From: Dehalococcoidia bacterium
GTDB lineage: Bacteria; Chloroflexota; Dehalococcoidia; GIF9; AB-539-J10
Assembly: GCA_030605765.1 (NCBI GenBank)
Contig: JAUWHP010000042.1
Span: forward strand, 1-32,206
Length of the DNA: 32,206 bases
Reading direction: 5' to 3'
Positions 1 through 8,300 of this stretch are shown piece by piece. How positions within the stretch are numbered: the first letter of the stretch is position 1; each line of letters starts with the position of its first letter. The notes below the pieces were generated by a model. It was not told the DNA's origin, did not search any database, and worked only from the letters and a program-made list of their open reading frames with translations. The position numbers were made by a program, and so were the translations under genes.

Positions 1-807
1 CTTGCTCGTTAACTTTAACTTTACGAAGGCACCTGCTATCGGATCAAACGGGTATTTGAAATCACAATATTTCAGGCCCTTGCCTATAAAGCGCGGCGGC
101 GTTACTCCTTCCTCATGAGTATGCCGCGTAACCAGAACAGGACCCACAGGCTCAGGAAAATTGTACTCCTCTGGAGCGCTAAAAGGCGGATACCTCTTGT
201 ATTCTCCATCTTCGAATACGTCAACTTCATCTTCATAATTTTCAAGCGCCTCGTCAGGGCACCATCCTGTGCTCCACTCAGTGACTATATCCTCAGGCTC
301 CTCCAGGGGTCTGCCACCACCCTTAACATGTATTTCATCCACACGGTCCAGTTTGTCACAAACGCGTCTTGCTAATACATTGGTGATTCCTGGAGTTCCT
401 CCACAGGCAAACACTGCTGTCAAACCAGCTTCTTTGAATTCATTATCAAATTCAAGTGGTTTATTCTGTATCAACTGATTCCAGGTAGGGCCAAACATAG
501 ATAGAGCTGCATCTACATAGTGTGCTCCGCTACTTAAAGCAGCTTTCAGCACGTTTGGGTTAAATCTGGGCAGGACCAGGTTAATAATCGCATTTGCTCC
601 CTTGGCTGCCCTCTCAATATCTTCAATCTTGCCAGCATCCACCTCCATGGTAGTGATTTTATCGCTCTTTATTTTCTCCTTAACCTTGTTAGCCAAATCT
701 ATGTTTATATCAGCCAAAACTATTGCCGATATATCCTTGTCCCTGGCTAAAACTGAGGCACATGGGCCACCCTGCGCCCCAGCTCCTAGTATCAATACTT
801 TCTTCAT
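1..807 (-). CDS. Saccharopine dehydrogenase-like NAD(P)-binding reductase (partial, runs off left edge)
   Basis: Open minus-strand frame from ATG (CAT at 805-807) to base 1 with no stop. Translation MKKVLILGAGAQGGPCASVLARDKDISAIVLADINIDLANKVKEK... is a clear paralog of 879..2114. Not in the supplied ORF list because it is truncated by the window edge. Confidence 0.85.
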   Translation of the reverse strand, partial: MKKVLILGAGAQGGPCASVLARDKDISAIVLADINIDLANKVKEKIKSDKITTMEVDAGKIEDIERAAKGANAIINLVLPRFNPNVLKAALSSGAHYVDAALSMFGPTWNQLIQNKPLEFDNEFKEAGLTAVFACGGTPGITNVLARRVCDKLDRVDEIHVKGGGRPLEEPEDIVTEWSTGWCPDEALENYEDEVDVFEDGEYKRYPPFSAPEEYNFPEPVGPVLVTRHTHEEGVTPPRFIGKGLKYCDFKYPFDPIAGAFVKLKLTSK

Positions 808-878
808 CTTATTCCTCCTTTTATTTTTATTTGCTTCTAAAACTTTCTCTATTACTGAATCTTTCGCATATTGGCCAG

Positions 879-2114
879 TCATGAGATAGACATCTCCTTG
901 GAGCACACTTCATGAAACTTCACGGGCCAGCCCATTTCAGCCATCATCCTCAGGAATTTTGTTGGGGCAAGGCACTCAGGAACAATTACTCCACTTTCAG
1001 TTTCCCCATCTGCACACATCTTTGCTCCTGCAATTGCCGGCAAAGCAACAGCAATGTTCGTCGTACCGAATTTTCGATAGCCCGCCACTTTTTCTTCGGT
1101 GTTCCCAAAAAGTGAATAAAACCAGGATATTATGTATTTCGCATCTTCCCCTGATTTTTCTCCCTCTATTTCCATTATGATGGGTTCAATAAACCTGGAC
1201 GGGGCTTTGGCATTGCTTTCACCTTCAGTGAGGAAATCCTCAACTGGGTGTTTCACCAGGTTCAACAAAACGTCCTTGGGGACAACTCTGACACCTTTCA
1301 CATCTATGGGGTTTGAGCCACCAAATCCTAATTTGACCAGGGCGCCTGCTATTGGATCTATCGCCATCTTAAAGCTTACATTTTTTGTGCCTTTGCCTAT
1401 AAAACGTGGTAGCGTTATCGCCTCCTGGTGTTGGTGGTAAGCAATTAAGAGTGAATCAAGTAGCTCAGGGAAATAGTATTCTTCGCAGCCACTAAAGGGA
1501 GGGTATTTCTTATACCCCCCATTTTCAAATATTGTAGGCCCAGTCGCATAGCCCCAAAGCGCTCTCTCAGGACACCAATCAGGCTCCCATGTACCAACCA
1601 CCTCTTTAGTTTCTTTTGGGGCAGCGGTGCCATCCCTAATACATATCCCATCCACATGGTCCAGCTTATCACAAATATATCTGGCCAATACATTGGTGAC
1701 TCCAGGGGATCCTCCACAACCAATCAGAGCTGTCAAGCCAGCCTTCTTAAATTCAGCATCAAATTCAAGCGGCCGCTTTTCCATTATCTGCGTCAAAATA
1801 GGTTCACCAAAAGATGCATCTACATAGTGCGCTCCACTTTTCAAAGCAGCTCTCATTATGTTCGAGCAAAACCAAGTCACGACCAGATTGATAATAACAT
1901 CCATACCCTCTGCAGCTCTCTCAATATCCCCAGCCTTACCAGCATCTAGCTTCACCGCAGTGATCTTATCGTTTTTTGTCTTCTCCTTAACCTTATTGGC
2001 CAGATCCAAATCTATGTCCCCTAACACTATCTGTGACACATCCTTATCTCTGGCTAGAATCGACGCGCATGGGCCGCCTTGCGCCCCGGCTCCTACTACT
2101 AAAACCTTTTTCAT
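879..2114 (-). CDS. Saccharopine dehydrogenase-like NAD(P)-binding reductase
   Basis: 411 aa; N-terminal Rossmann motif MKKVLVVGAGAQGGPCA; start preceded by AGGAGG-like SD. Confidence 0.85.
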   Translation of the reverse strand: MKKVLVVGAGAQGGPCASILARDKDVSQIVLGDIDLDLANKVKEKTKNDKITAVKLDAGKAGDIERAAEGMDVIINLVVTWFCSNIMRAALKSGAHYVDASFGEPILTQIMEKRPLEFDAEFKKAGLTALIGCGGSPGVTNVLARYICDKLDHVDGICIRDGTAAPKETKEVVGTWEPDWCPERALWGYATGPTIFENGGYKKYPPFSGCEEYYFPELLDSLLIAYHQHQEAITLPRFIGKGTKNVSFKMAIDPIAGALVKLGFGGSNPIDVKGVRVVPKDVLLNLVKHPVEDFLTEGESNAKAPSRFIEPIIMEIEGEKSGEDAKYIISWFYSLFGNTEEKVAGYRKFGTTNIAVALPAIAGAKMCADGETESGVIVPECLAPTKFLRMMAEMGWPVKFHEVCSKEMSIS

Positions 2115-2150
2115 CGTGTTCCTCCTTTTTGCTAAAAACCTATCTTAACT

Positions 2151-3590
2151 CTAACCCTTGTGCAATAGCTCGGCTTCAGCTCTCTTAAGAATCCCTGATA
2201 TTTCCTTTTCCACATTTTCAGGAATAGGCTCAGGCTTATGCGTTGCCAGGATTTCCTTAACTTTTTCTCTGGCCACTTTATCAATCGACTTGGACCCCTT
2301 CTTCTCCCATGTTTCGAAGCTGTCTATGTCACTGAGCCTCGACATCCATCTTTCTCTGAAATGTTTTAACGTGTGTTTTTCACCTAAGAATATTCCTCCA
2401 GGGCCAACTTTGTTAATGACATCCACCGCCAGAGTCTCATCATTCACCTCAAATCCCTGAGCAAACCTTAGGGCATAATCTATAATCTCGTTGTCGATAA
2501 CTAACGCCTCTGGAGAGGTAATGCGAGCTCTTTCCAATCCTCCTAAGCCAAGAGCAATATCAGGAGTTGTTAGCAAATGTGTGATAATTGTTCTTGCTTT
2601 TTCATAACCAGCCTGTGTATCCAGGAGTTTAGAAACAGTACCACCGGTAATTCCTATCTCACTTGGCAAGTCATAATGGTGAGCTAACTGGTTAAGAGCC
2701 AGGTGCATTAGGCTGCTTCCAGGTGACGAAATTCCCGACCCTGTTCTGAAATCTACAGTACCAACGCCAGCCGCATATACCACCGGCGCCCCAGGGCTGG
2801 CAAATTCCTGGATAACCAGACCACCGAGAAATTCAGCGTTGTTAACAACGATTGTGCCCGCCAGGGTAGCAGGGCCTGTTTCGCCTGCCGCAGGCATAGG
2901 GTATATAACAACTGGAATACCAGCCTTAGCAAGCTCCATGCTTGCTTCTGTCATCCCTTTATCATATCTGAGAGGAGAAATAATACAGATAACCATGGAA
3001 AAAATAGGCCTTTTTCTGAGTTCTTCCCTGCCACCAACAATGGCTGCAGCAATTTCAATCTGGTATTGAGCTTCCTTAGCGCTTGTTGAATCTCCTTCAA
3101 AATGTTTCTCTGAATTTCTTAAACCGGTATACATATCAACTATATACCGCATAGGCGCTGGCACGTCGCCACCAGCCCCCAGTGGCCAGATAAGATGGAC
3201 ATGGTCTAGATAATCAGCTATCACCGAGCACCGAGCAAGATCTTCACTGGTTGAATATCGGCGCTCGCCCGTCTCCCCATCCAGTATGAAAGGTGGGCCC
3301 CCAGTGGCACAGAAATGCGTCTCTTGCCTATTTAATACAAAGCCTTTTTTTGGATTTCTGGCACAATATTTTATGGTTTCCGGAGCCCTTCTCAGTGCCT
3401 CTTCAACCAAATTTCCGGGAATAGTGGCATGATTTTTCTCGTAATCAACTTTCGCTCCAGCTTTCTGTAAAATATCAAGCGCCTTATCACTCATAACTTC
3501 AATGCCTGTGTTCTCCAGAACCTCCAGCGAAGCTTTATGAATAGCCTCTATTTCACTCTGCGACAGAAAACTTATCTCAGGTTTACTCAA
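2151..3590 (-). CDS. Trimethylamine methyltransferase (MttB/COG5598) family protein, non-pyrrolysine
   Basis: 479 aa; N-terminus LSQSEIEAIHKASLEVLENTGIEV and GGxVSKLLDTQAGYEKA-type segments typical of the MttB family; no in-frame amber codon. Confidence 0.8.
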   Translation of the reverse strand: MSKPEISFLSQSEIEAIHKASLEVLENTGIEVMSDKALDILQKAGAKVDYEKNHATIPGNLVEEALRRAPETIKYCARNPKKGFVLNRQETHFCATGGPPFILDGETGERRYSTSEDLARCSVIADYLDHVHLIWPLGAGGDVPAPMRYIVDMYTGLRNSEKHFEGDSTSAKEAQYQIEIAAAIVGGREELRKRPIFSMVICIISPLRYDKGMTEASMELAKAGIPVVIYPMPAAGETGPATLAGTIVVNNAEFLGGLVIQEFASPGAPVVYAAGVGTVDFRTGSGISSPGSSLMHLALNQLAHHYDLPSEIGITGGTVSKLLDTQAGYEKARTIITHLLTTPDIALGLGGLERARITSPEALVIDNEIIDYALRFAQGFEVNDETLAVDVINKVGPGGIFLGEKHTLKHFRERWMSRLSDIDSFETWEKKGSKSIDKVAREKVKEILATHKPEPIPENVEKEISGILKRAEAELLHKG

Positions 3591-3658
3591 TTTCTAACAC
3601 CCTCCTTCTAATTTTAGATTCTCTGTAAAACCCATCGCTCTATTTCCCTCCGGCAAGC

Positions 3659-4789
3659 TCATTTCCTGAATCTCTTAACTGTCTCATCAAATTTTCTTTT
3701 TTGTTCAGCAGCTACTTCATCAACTTCAGTAACATGGAAAGACTTACACTCAAAGCCAAATATATCCTTTACAACTTTGACAACTTCATCAGGGAACACG
3801 ATGGTCCCATCCTCACGGATTTCCTCAATACCGTCCCTGAGTTGCCCTCCCAGATTAATCTTATTTGCCTCATCCAGGCTAATACCATCGGGCAAAGCTA
3901 ATCTTGGCCCTTCTGCACCCAACCAGACTGGATATCCTCCAACAAGGCCATTAGGGCTAACGGCAACGGTAAGGATACGCTCATCATTCAACATAGCCAA
4001 AGCATGTTTACATTGAGAAGATGCTGTTAGAGTATCACCATGGTCCCCACCCCACATTTGCCCCGCATCCCTTTGAAGTTTTACTAAATCGTATTCCCGA
4101 GTCACATCGCGATAAGCGGCAACGATTTTCAAATAGAATGGCGGTGGGTCTACTGGTTCTCCACTTCGTTCCATCCAAGCGGAATTGAAATGATGCCCCA
4201 CATAATATACTCGGATATCCCTTGGCTTTAGGCCCTCCTTTCTAGCCACAATCATTCGTATAAATGCTATCTCACTGTCGCAATTTCCCATCCCCACAGT
4301 TGGAGCCAACCCAATCCTTTCCAGAGCTGGCCCTACTGCATCACCATAAGCCCCATTTACTATAAGTGGCTTAATCCCTGATTTATCTACCGCCTGCATC
4401 AGGTGATAAGTCAATCTCAAATGTAGCGGGAGGAAAGGGCCAAGGTCAGCAATGTCCTCCAGAGGCTTGAGAACTTCAGCAGGCAATAGCGCTGCCGGTG
4501 CCCACCATGTAAGCATAGCTGCACAATTCAAAATAATTCTCGGATTAACCTTTCTTATGATCTCGGCATTCTTAGCAACATCATCCAGTAAATTCATCCT
4601 TATAAATTTAACTTCAGGATAATATCCCATATGTACAGCTCCAGCCGTCGCTATGTTTACAACACCCTGTCCGTATTCCTCCCGTATGTCAGCTCCAACA
4701 ATGCCTGAAACACTCGGTGCCCTAACCAAGAACTCCAAACAGTTCCTACCAACGCCTCCTAACCCAATTATCATTACATCAGTCTCCAT
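3659..4789 (-). CDS. Saccharopine dehydrogenase-like NAD(P)-binding reductase (third, divergent)
   Basis: 376 aa; METDVMIIGLGGVGRNCLEFLVRAP Rossmann start. Confidence 0.7.
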   Translation of the reverse strand: METDVMIIGLGGVGRNCLEFLVRAPSVSGIVGADIREEYGQGVVNIATAGAVHMGYYPEVKFIRMNLLDDVAKNAEIIRKVNPRIILNCAAMLTWWAPAALLPAEVLKPLEDIADLGPFLPLHLRLTYHLMQAVDKSGIKPLIVNGAYGDAVGPALERIGLAPTVGMGNCDSEIAFIRMIVARKEGLKPRDIRVYYVGHHFNSAWMERSGEPVDPPPFYLKIVAAYRDVTREYDLVKLQRDAGQMWGGDHGDTLTASSQCKHALAMLNDERILTVAVSPNGLVGGYPVWLGAEGPRLALPDGISLDEANKINLGGQLRDGIEEIREDGTIVFPDEVVKVVKDIFGFECKSFHVTEVDEVAAEQKRKFDETVKRFRK

Positions 4790-4839
4790 AAACAGTCCTC
4801 CTTTTTGAATAATTCATCTCGCTATAAATTCTACCAGGA

Positions 4840-4853
4840 GTGGTACCTATTTC
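4840..4853. promoter_or_regulatory. Candidate operator, site 1 (GTGGTA-CC-TATTTC)
   Basis: Imperfect match to the GTGATA-GG-TATCAC palindrome at 6648; lies 51-64 nt upstream of the 4789 start. Confidence 0.25.
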
Positions 4854-4955
4854 CTAGATCAATAAGTCGTCACCGGGATACCCCCTTTCCCTAAATTTCC
4901 AATTAAATATTAACCTCCAGGCCAAAGCCTCGTCTATACCTCGGGGTTCTGCACT

Positions 4956-4991
4956 GATTTGTGTGCAAAAGTGATAACGTAGTGGGAATTC
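4956..4991 (+). repeat. Diverged ~36-nt intergenic repeat, copy A
   Basis: GATTTGTGTGCAAAAGTGATAACGTAGTGGGAATTC; ~74-75% ungapped identity by eye to copies at 6795-6830(-) and 7700-7735(+). Confidence 0.4.
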
Positions 4992-5067
4992 GGAGCAAAA
5001 ACAAACGGATGAAAAGAGCTTATATCACCACATGGCGCTATCAACTTTCTTGAAATTACAGCGCTCG

Positions 5068-5383
5068 TTACGCATTGTTTACCTTCAACCATCGAGGTAC
5101 CTCGCTGACCTCTCGGCGCTTTATTCCCTGTGGCGGCCTGGTTATACCCCAGAAGAACGTCCCTGGCACCTTACCAGTGTTTTTCGCCGAGTATTTCCAT
5201 CCTGGAGGCCAGTATCCCAGGTCTCCAGCCTTTAAAAGTAGTTTGTTTGCTGTGCCCTTCTGTATGCTCGATACGTCTTTGCCCCAGTACATGGTAAACT
5301 CTCCCACCAAAATGTAGTAGAACTCGTGGCATGTACCGTAGTACTCGTCTGCTGTGCCATCATTTGACTTCAGTTTCACTCAC
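5068..5383 (-). pseudogene. Decayed cupin-domain gene (internal deletion, frame shifted)
   Basis: ORF 5068..5379 (GTG start) matches the C-terminal ~100 aa of the cupin at 6882..7367. Just upstream, GTGAGTGAAACTGAAGTCAAA (5383-5363) encodes MSETEVK, matching that cupin's N-terminus MSELEVK, but in a different frame that ends at TGA (5362-5360). Confidence 0.7.
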
Positions 5384-5435
5384 TTTCAATTTCCTGCCTT
5401 TAATTAGATTTAGACCTTCGACTATTTCGTTTTCA

Positions 5436-6617
5436 TTAGCATTCTATGATTTCTTGTGGGATATCATTTAACCTCTCGGAGCCTGTTTCGGTTACTAAAA
5501 ACTGGTCTTCAATTTGCAAGTCCCCCACCTCAGGAAAGGATATTGTAGGTTCGAGTGAGATTACCGTGTTTGCCTTCAACTTGGTATCCTCATAGGCTTT
5601 ATCGTGCGTTATATGCTGATATCCAATGAATGGCCACTCATGTACCTCAAGGCCTACTCCATGGCCTCCCCCCCATTCCTCACTTCTCCACGCGTCCCTA
5701 AAAATATGCCGCACAGCCCTGTCAACTTCAGAAGTAAGCACTCCTGGCCGGGCAGTTTCTTGTGCCGCCTGCTGTGCTTGCAGCAGCACCTTAACGGTGT
5801 CTTTTTGCTTCTGGGAAGCATGGCCTAGAATAAAAGGCCTTGCAATATCACAGCAGTAACCATTGTACATCGTTCCAAAATCCAGCAGCCATGTATCTCC
5901 AGGCTGCAATCTCCTTCTGCCACAGTGCCACCACCAATCAAGATAGTTTGTGTCCTTCCCAGAAGTAACCATGGTGTAATGAGGAAAGAATTGTGACCCA
6001 GCAATACGACACACACGTTCAATCTCTGCGATAATCTCTGCTTCTAATACTCCTGGACGGGCAAATTTAGCCGCTGCTTCTATTCCCTTCTTAGCGATTC
6101 TAGCTGCCTCCCGCATGCATCGGATTTCATATTCTGATTTCGCCGCTCTTTCATTCTCAAGAATGTCCGATGCCACTTCAATTTGGGCAGGTTTCGCCTC
6201 ATTTTGAAGGCGAGCATATAATGAGGGACTCATCGAGTATTCTCCTACCACTCCAATTTTCGATTTTTCCAGTTTTGTTTCATATAAGTATTTCTTCAGT
6301 GTCTGAATGTGGTCTCTTGATGGCTTCACATTTTTTATCCAGGTACATTCAGGCGTAAAGTAGTGTGCCTCGTCCAGTTCCAGAAGGGTGTCCAGATTTT
6401 CGTCACGAGGCAGGATTACCATAGTATCACCAAAGTATGGCTCGTAACCTGAAATATACATTACGTGTCCCCTTTGGCCAAACCGCAGGCTGCCAGGTCC
6501 TGAATAGACCACCAGAACATCAATTCCTCTGTCCTCCATTTTCGCTCGAACGTTTTTCAGTCGCCTCGAAAACTCGCTTTGCGGAGGCATCGCTTCTTTC
6601 ACCAGGCTATTTTCCAT
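5436..6617 (-). CDS. M24 family metallopeptidase (Xaa-Pro aminopeptidase/creatinase-like)
   Basis: 393 aa; metal-ligand motifs LDFGTMYNGYCCD, GGGHGVGLEVHEWP, SLEPTI, QIEDQFLVTETG all present. Confidence 0.88.
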   Translation of the reverse strand: MENSLVKEAMPPQSEFSRRLKNVRAKMEDRGIDVLVVYSGPGSLRFGQRGHVMYISGYEPYFGDTMVILPRDENLDTLLELDEAHYFTPECTWIKNVKPSRDHIQTLKKYLYETKLEKSKIGVVGEYSMSPSLYARLQNEAKPAQIEVASDILENERAAKSEYEIRCMREAARIAKKGIEAAAKFARPGVLEAEIIAEIERVCRIAGSQFFPHYTMVTSGKDTNYLDWWWHCGRRRLQPGDTWLLDFGTMYNGYCCDIARPFILGHASQKQKDTVKVLLQAQQAAQETARPGVLTSEVDRAVRHIFRDAWRSEEWGGGHGVGLEVHEWPFIGYQHITHDKAYEDTKLKANTVISLEPTISFPEVGDLQIEDQFLVTETGSERLNDIPQEIIEC

Positions 6618-6647
6618 ATGTTCTCCTTTCTATTTAGCTGATATTAA

Positions 6648-6661
6648 GTGATAGGTATCAC
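6648..6661. promoter_or_regulatory. Candidate operator, site 2: perfect palindrome GTGATAGGTATCAC
   Basis: 6-bp perfect inverted repeat with 2-nt spacer, 31-44 nt upstream of the M24 peptidase start. Confidence 0.35.
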
Positions 6662-6794
6662 CACCAGGATATACGATTTAAACACATATGAGCATATTCT
6701 CCACTAGCTCAAATGCCGTCAATAAAATCTTGGCACCATTTCCTTTGTCCTACCTGTGGCAAGGCTTCTTCCTCTATATACCCCTCTTGTTCTA

Positions 6795-6830
6795 GAGTTC
6801 CCGCTCACTTATTTGTTTTCCACACAAATC
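6795..6830 (-). repeat. Diverged ~36-nt intergenic repeat, copy B
   Basis: Minus strand GATTTGTGTGGAAAACAAATAAGTGAGCGGGAACTC; first 10 nt identical to copy A. Confidence 0.4.
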
Positions 6831-6881
6831 AGCATCAAGCCATTGAACCGCCTTTGTTTGAGCGGTGCAGATATTTCAAGC

Positions 6882-7367
6882 TTAATTTCCGTTCCCTTGA
6901 ACAAGTTTGCCATAATTCGGCCCAGTAAAATCTCTAATTTTAGTTCCCTCCGGCACACTGCTTAAGCCCCAGAGAAATGTTCCCGGCACTTTCCCAGTAT
7001 TTCTCACCGAGTATTTCCATCCTTTAGCCCAGTGCCCCAGGTCTCCAGCCTTTAGAATCAGTTTGTTTGCTGTGCCCTCCCTTACCTTAGATGCATTCTC
7101 GCCCCAGTACATCGTGAACTCTCCAACCAAAATATAGTAAAATTCATGGCACGGGCCATAGTATTCTTCCGCTGTACCATCATCGGAATCGCCCATACAG
7201 AAAACAGTTGTCTGAATTCCAGGGGGCATAAAATACAATCCTACAGCACCAACTCCCTCTACACTAACGATGTCTACGTGATGGCAGCCAGGTGCCAATC
7301 CATCTGGCCCAGACCACTCCCAAGTATCCATTCCAATTACCCTTGGTTTAACTTCAAGTTCGCTCAT
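6882..7367 (-). CDS. Cupin-domain protein, atypical metal-binding motif
   Basis: 161 aa; EEYYGPCHEFYYILVGEFTMYWG resembles cupin motif 1 without the HxH pair; start preceded by GGAGG. Confidence 0.7.
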   Translation of the reverse strand: MSELEVKPRVIGMDTWEWSGPDGLAPGCHHVDIVSVEGVGAVGLYFMPPGIQTTVFCMGDSDDGTAEEYYGPCHEFYYILVGEFTMYWGENASKVREGTANKLILKAGDLGHWAKGWKYSVRNTGKVPGTFLWGLSSVPEGTKIRDFTGPNYGKLVQGNGN

Positions 7368-7443
7368 CCTTAAACCTCCAATCCTTCTCGCAAGTTTTCA
7401 TTCTAAGTCAGTGATATTTCACCTCCTTTTCTCCTACTTTCCA

Positions 7444-7457
7444 GTAATTGATACCAC
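7444..7457. promoter_or_regulatory. Candidate operator, site 3 (GTAATT-GA-TACCAC)
   Basis: Imperfect match to the site-2 palindrome; 77-90 nt upstream of the cupin start. Confidence 0.25.
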
Positions 7458-7699
7458 GCCCGTACCAGTTTCATCTCAACTGAACAGAAAAGTTGCTAAC
7501 CCACCAGCGGATTAGCAGTTCTATTTAGATACCTACTTCTTGGATACTTTGCTCGTTATTTCCAGCTCTAACCAACATTACCTCCTCAGACACAACTTGG
7601 ATTAAGGAGCAGAAAACTGCTGGTAATTAGTTATTGGTTTTATTATTCCCAATCTTACTTTTGGAAAAGCGCATTGTCAATATTCCCGGACTCTATGTT

Positions 7700-7735
7700 A
7701 ATTTGTATGGAAAAGTGAAAAGGTGGTAAGAAATG
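7700..7735 (+). repeat. Diverged ~36-nt intergenic repeat, copy C
   Basis: AATTTGTATGGAAAAGTGAAAAGGTGGTAAGAAAT; shares ATTTGT-TG-AAAAGTGA with copy A. Confidence 0.35.
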
Positions 7736-7796
7736 CCGCTTTACAGCGTCTTCTGGAAAGAGAGATAATATATAAAAGATGAAGCGGCGCAAGAGT

Positions 7797-8156
7797 ATGA
7801 ATTTTATTGGCATTGATATTGTAGAGATAGAGCGCATTGAGTCAGCAGTAAAACGATGGGACAAGCGTTTTTTAAGCCGAATTTACACTGAGGCTGAGCT
7901 CGAGGCCTGCCAGAATAGAATCGCATCTTTAGCCACACACTTCGCTGGCAAAGAAGCAGTAATGAAAGCCTTAGGCACCGGCACTAAAGGCGTGGGCTGG
8001 CGAGAGATTGAGATACTGGCTGACGCTGATGGCAAACCTTTGGTACAACTCTATGGTAGAGCTAGAGAGAGAGCCCAAAAATTAGACTTAAGTGAATTCT
8101 CTATCAGCCTTTCCGATACAAAGCTATATGCTGTGGCTGCAGCTATAGGAGCATAG
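7797..8156 (+). CDS. acpS: Holo-[acyl-carrier-protein] synthase
   Basis: MNFIGIDIVEIERIESAV...HFAGKEAVMKALGTG; ORF opens at 7779, start at 7797 more likely. Confidence 0.9.
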   Translation: MNFIGIDIVEIERIESAVKRWDKRFLSRIYTEAELEACQNRIASLATHFAGKEAVMKALGTGTKGVGWREIEILADADGKPLVQLYGRARERAQKLDLSEFSISLSDTKLYAVAAAIGA

Positions 8157-8300
8157 CAGGAAATCTCTCATTCTAGGTGGTACTAACATTGGGGGCATCC
8201 CAGAAGACGCAGATTGAAAAGCGCGTGTATTAAGCCAAACACCATCATTTGCTATAATATGCGCTAACAACCAACAAAACGAAGGAAGCAACCCGATAAG

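Noticed and set aside
2151-3590. Pyrrolysine-containing MttB
   Set aside because: The ORF is full length with no internal amber codon, so there is no sign of pyrrolysine
8252-8260. TATAAT-like box upstream of comM
   Set aside because: Good -10 (GCTATAATATG) but only a weak -35 (TTAAGC at 17 nt), so not listed as a feature
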